Assembly: GCA_016869775.1 (NCBI GenBank)
Contig: VGDJ01000052.1
Location: forward strand, 1 to 8,405
DNA length: 8,405 nt
Origin: Alphaproteobacteria bacterium
GTDB taxonomy: Bacteria > Pseudomonadota > Alphaproteobacteria > Rickettsiales > UBA1997
Reading direction: 5' to 3'
A model generated the notes under the pieces. It did not search any database and was not told the DNA's origin. It saw only the letters and a list, made by a program, of their open reading frames with translations. The position numbers were made by a program, and so were the translations under genes. Position 1 is the first letter of the stretch, and the number at the start of each line of letters is the position of its first letter. Shown piece by piece: positions 5,508 through 8,405 of the stretch.

Positions 5508-7508
5508 ATGCATAAATTATTAATCGCAAATCGCGGAGAAATTGCTTGCCGAATTATCAAAACTTGCCGAAAAATGGGTATCAAGACTGTTGCAGTATAT
5601 TCTGATGCAGATGCTAATTCGCTGTTTGTTCAAATGGCAGACGAAGCTGTAAATATCGGAGCTTCGCCTTCTAGTCAAAGTTATTTAAATGTTTCAAAAA
5701 TATTGAGCGCGGTTAAAAAAACCGGCGCTACGATGGTTCATCCGGGATATGGTTTTTTATCCGAAAATAGAAATTTTGCGAATGAGCTTGATAAGGCTGG
5801 AGTTATTTTTGTTGGGCCATCGACTTATTCAATTGAAATGATGGGTGATAAAATTGAATCTAAAAAAATTGCTATTGAAGCCAATGTTAGCACCGTTCCC
5901 GGTCACATGGGTGTTATCAAAGACGCGGTTGAAGCGGTCGAAATCGCTCAAAAAATCGGCTTCCCAGTTATGGTCAAGGCATCGGCTGGTGGTGGTGGCA
6001 AAGGAATGCGAATTGTTTGGAAAAAAGAAGAAATGTCTGAAGCTTTCTTGTCGGCTTCAAATGAGGCTCGCAATAGCTTTTCTGATGACAGAGTTTTTAT
6101 TGAAAAATTTATTGAAAATCCGCGTCACATTGAGATTCAAGTTTTAGCTGATAAGTTTGGTAATATTGTTTGCTTGGGTGAAAGAGAGTGCTCAATTCAG
6201 CGCAATAATCAAAAAGTTATTGAAGAAGCTCCAAGTCCATTTTTGGATGACAAAACCCGTCAAAAAATGTATGAGCAATCAAAAGCCCTAGCGCAAAAAG
6301 TTAAATATTTTTCGGCCGGAACAATCGAATATATCATGGATAAAAATAAGAATTTTTATTTTCTTGAAATGAATACTCGTCTTCAAGTCGAGCACCCAGT
6401 TACTGAGCTTGTCACGGGTCTTGATATAGTATCCTTAATGATAAAAATTGCCTTGGGAGAAAAATTACCATTTTCCCAAACCGATATAAAACTTAATGGG
6501 TGGGCAATCGAGTCTCGCGTTTACGCTGAGGACCCCGCTCGCGGTTTTCTTCCATCATCTGGAAGAATCAGTTTATATATCGAGCCTGAAGCCAGTGCCA
6601 ATATTAGAGTTGATTCTGGAGTTTACGAGGGTGGTGAAGTGAGTATGTTTTACGACGCAATGATTGCAAAATTATGCTCATATGGCAAAGACAGAAATGA
6701 GGCAATCGAGCATATGCGAAACGCCCTAGGAGGGTTTGCAATTAATGGCGTGTCGCACAATATTAGTTTCTTAGAGACTATCATGAAAAATCCGCGCTTT
6801 GTGGCGGGTAATCTATCAACAGCTTTTATAAAAGAAGAGTTTCCGTCTGGCTTTTTAGGAAGTCACCTCGACACAGTTGCCGAAGAAGTTTTAGTTTCAT
6901 GCGCGATGCAAATTTTCTTAAAAAATTATGAAAGAAATGGGTTTATGACAGGTCAATTGCGCAATCGTCAAAAACAAATTTCTGAGCGCTGGATAGTGTT
7001 TATTGATGAAAAATCATATTTAGTAAATATTCTAAATCGTTCTGAAGGTTATCTTAAAATTGAATGTGACGATAAAGAAATCGAGCTAAACCATAGTTGG
7101 AATAACGGTGAGAAGCTATTTCGTGGTGCTGTTAATGGCAGAATGGTTGGTGTCAAGGTTCGAGAAAATAATAACACTGGTAATTATTTGTTGCAATATT
7201 CTGGGCTTGATGCTTTTGTAAGCGTTCACTCGCCAAGAATTGCTGAGCTTACCAAATTTATGCCTAAAATTCAGAAAAATGCTAAACCTAAAAATTTAAC
7301 TTCACCAATTACTGGCAAAATTATTCGCTTCAAAGTTAAAGAAGGTGATGAAGTTAAGGCTGGACAAGAATTGGTTGTGATTGAGGCAATGAAGATGGAA
7401 AATGCTATTCGTACCGATCATGATGTTAAAATTGGCAAAATTAAATTCGCCGAAGGTGAGGCAGTTGGAATTGGGCAAGTTATTATTGATTTTATCCAGC
7501 AATCTTAG
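5508..7508 (+). CDS. pccA: Propionyl-CoA (acyl-CoA) carboxylase alpha subunit, biotin carboxylase/biotin carrier
   Basis: This 666-residue protein has the full alpha-chain layout. The biotin carboxylase part begins LLIANRGEIACRI, with HPGYGFLSEN (78-87), the ATP-binding glycine loop GGGGKG (161-166), ERECSIQRNNQK, EMNTRLQVEHPV (287-298) with catalytic Glu and Arg, and ESRVYAEDP (335-343) with Arg337. A linker domain of about 450-590 fits the BT domain that binds the beta subunit. The biotin carrier domain ends the protein, with the biotinylated Lys629 in AMKM (627-630). The enzyme carboxylates biotin using ATP and bicarbonate; the beta chain then makes methylmalonyl-CoA. Length and the BT region favour PccA over AccC, and methylcrotonyl-CoA carboxylase alpha (MccA) remains possible. 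An in-frame stop at 5496-5498 fixes the ATG, which has no Shine-Dalgarno sequence. pccB is not in the window. All catalytic motifs look intact. Confidence 0.93.
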   Translation: MHKLLIANRGEIACRIIKTCRKMGIKTVAVYSDADANSLFVQMADEAVNIGASPSSQSYLNVSKILSAVKKTGATMVHPGYGFLSENRNFANELDKAGVIFVGPSTYSIEMMGDKIESKKIAIEANVSTVPGHMGVIKDAVEAVEIAQKIGFPVMVKASAGGGGKGMRIVWKKEEMSEAFLSASNEARNSFSDDRVFIEKFIENPRHIEIQVLADKFGNIVCLGERECSIQRNNQKVIEEAPSPFLDDKTRQKMYEQSKALAQKVKYFSAGTIEYIMDKNKNFYFLEMNTRLQVEHPVTELVTGLDIVSLMIKIALGEKLPFSQTDIKLNGWAIESRVYAEDPARGFLPSSGRISLYIEPEASANIRVDSGVYEGGEVSMFYDAMIAKLCSYGKDRNEAIEHMRNALGGFAINGVSHNISFLETIMKNPRFVAGNLSTAFIKEEFPSGFLGSHLDTVAEEVLVSCAMQIFLKNYERNGFMTGQLRNRQKQISERWIVFIDEKSYLVNILNRSEGYLKIECDDKEIELNHSWNNGEKLFRGAVNGRMVGVKVRENNNTGNYLLQYSGLDAFVSVHSPRIAELTKFMPKIQKNAKPKNLTSPITGKIIRFKVKEGDEVKAGQELVVIEAMKMENAIRTDHDVKIGKIKFAEGEAVGIGQVIIDFIQQS

Positions 7509-7516
7509 TTTTTAAT

Positions 7517-8167
7517 TTAACCGTTGGCAATTTTGATTATTTTGCTACAGCCAAGGGTAGATATGCATATTATTAGCGTTGTTAAAGCCATTAAAATTTT
7601 GATATTGATATAAAATTCATCCAAAACGCTTGCCGTTGAAATAATTAATATCGGCATAGCAATTGGAAGGGCGACAACCGACATCATTGATGCAAATCCT
7701 CCAACCATTGATAAACTCCCGCATAAAGCAAACAAAAAAAATAGCGATAAACTTGATAAGTTTAGTGCGATAAAAATATGCCAGAAATTTAAAATATTTG
7801 CCTCAATTATTTGCGAAAAAACGCTGGCAATGAAGATAATAAAAGAGCATGAAATGAGCCAATTGGCCAAACATTTAGCTAACACAAAAATTTCTAAATT
7901 CTGGCAATGAATTATAATTTGCTCCAGAGTTCCATCGCGAAAATCTTTTTCTAAAAAATCATGATTAAGCGTTATGATTGAACATAAAAGTGCAATTATA
8001 CTAATAATGATAAACAAGCTTGGTTGTATATTGTGGTCAAAATTTTGGGTTAAAATTTGAAAAATCGACAATATAATTAAAAAATACAAAATGTTAGCCA
8101 AGACACGCCCTTTTGATTTTAAAATTAAATTAAGTTCGTTGGTAAAAAATATTTTAAAAAGTATCAT
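7517..8167 (-). CDS. ccmB: Haem exporter / cytochrome c maturation permease CcmB
   Basis: The 216-residue protein is highly hydrophobic, with about six membrane segments (near 22-40, 50-67, 94-118, 128-149, 155-180 and 188-205), as in CcmB. The family motif EKDFRDGTLEQ (73-83) on the cytoplasmic loop matches the conserved DxxDGTLEQ region, and GSLSMVGGF (150-158) followed by ALPIAMPILI (166-175) matches the second conserved block. CcmB is the permease that pairs with the ATPase CcmA; with CcmC and CcmD it handles release of haem-loaded CcmE. The start codon directly follows the stop of the upstream cupin gene with no gap, so translation is probably coupled. It ends 8 bases from the end of convergent pccA, leaving no room for a terminator outside the genes. 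ccmA, ccmC and ccmF are not visible. Confidence 0.92.
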   Translation of the reverse strand: MILFKIFFTNELNLILKSKGRVLANILYFLIILSIFQILTQNFDHNIQPSLFIIISIIALLCSIITLNHDFLEKDFRDGTLEQIIIHCQNLEIFVLAKCLANWLISCSFIIFIASVFSQIIEANILNFWHIFIALNLSSLSLFFLFALCGSLSMVGGFASMMSVVALPIAMPILIISTASVLDEFYINIKILMALTTLIICISTLGCSKIIKIANG

Positions 8168-8405
8168 TTAATTGTTGTTTTTTCTGCCGTAATTATCGTT
8201 AAATCTCTCAATATCATCTTCTTCTAGGTACTTTCCGCTTTGTATTTCTATGATTTCAAGAACGTCGCTAGTTTTATTTTCAAGACGATGTTTGTGTCCA
8301 AGGGGAATAAAAGTTGATTCATTTTCTTTAAGTTCAAAATATTTGTCTTCACGCGTAATTGATGCGGTTCCGCGCACAACAACCCAATGTTCGGCGCGAT
8401 GGCTA
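8168..8405 (-). CDS. Cupin domain of mannose-6-phosphate isomerase / mannose-1-phosphate guanylyltransferase type II, C-terminal part (5' end outside window)
   Basis: The frame is open to the right edge, so the start is outside; the GTG at 8377 is only an internal valine codon within HRAEHWVVVRGTA. Seventy-eight residues are visible. The sequence HRAEHWVVVRGTASIT is the first conserved block of the type II mannose-6-phosphate isomerase cupin, and FIPLGHKHRLEN with P-x-G-x-x-H is the second. The ending EEDDIERFNDNYGR is like the C-terminus of ManC/AlgA proteins. Whether this is a full two-domain enzyme making GDP-mannose or a stand-alone cupin cannot be seen. Its TAA directly abuts the ccmB ATG. 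A role in surface polysaccharide precursors is likely by family. Confidence 0.87.
   Translation of the reverse strand, partial: SHRAEHWVVVRGTASITREDKYFELKENESTFIPLGHKHRLENKTSDVLEIIEIQSGKYLEEDDIERFNDNYGRKNNN

Noticed and set aside
5845..6147. Open frame of 100 codons inside pccA in another plus-strand frame
   Set aside because: It is a Lys/Leu-rich shadow of the biotin carboxylase domain, whose motifs are intact in the main frame.
1..8405. Mobile elements, CRISPR arrays, toxin-antitoxin or defence genes
   Set aside because: No regularly spaced repeats, terminal inverted repeats, transposase or integrase motifs were seen; all sizeable unexplained frames lie opposite or out of frame with well-recognised genes.

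Overview
The window is an AT-rich, densely packed stretch of bacterial chromosome carrying ordinary housekeeping genes. The gene set suggests an alphaproteobacterium with a reduced genome, most like Rickettsiales or relatives: a System I cytochrome c maturation (ccm) operon split into pieces, a biotin-dependent propionyl-CoA carboxylase alpha chain, UbiA, a GRGLSALLG-type ParB, an MlaF-like ATPase, and K/N/I-rich proteins. This placement is an inference from gene content and composition; no rRNA or other marker is present to fix it. I see no phage, transposon, integrase, toxin-antitoxin, CRISPR or defence gene.

Layout. Plus strand, left: the 3' part of a DsbA-family thiol oxidoreductase (cut by the left edge), then 3 bases later an MlaF-like ABC ATPase. 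Next is tRNA-Phe(GAA) on the minus strand, with CCA encoded, in an AT-rich intergenic region. Plus strand again: a small ccmD gene (44 codons plus stop), overlapped by ccmE, then parB, which has no parA beside it. A weak hairpin separates parB from a convergent minus-strand cluster, transcribed ubiA-nadD-tatD with overlapping ends. A 75-base divergent promoter region leads to pccA on the plus strand. pccA meets tail to tail a minus-strand pair: the C-terminal cupin domain of a mannose-6-phosphate isomerase / mannose-1-phosphate guanylyltransferase type protein (cut by the right edge), followed with no gap by ccmB.

Functional links. CcmB, CcmD and CcmE belong to one periplasmic haem-delivery pathway, and a DsbA-like protein could act in the same compartment on thiols. 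UbiA makes a ubiquinone precursor and NadD makes the NAD precursor NaAD, so the minus-strand cluster serves respiratory cofactors. PccA is half of a carboxylase whose beta subunit is not here.

The most interesting points are a parS-like 16-mer that contains the parB start codon, the orphan position of parB, the hidden ccmD gene, and the general lack of clear Shine-Dalgarno sequences. I found no convincing new multi-gene system; this is mostly an ordinary core-genome region.
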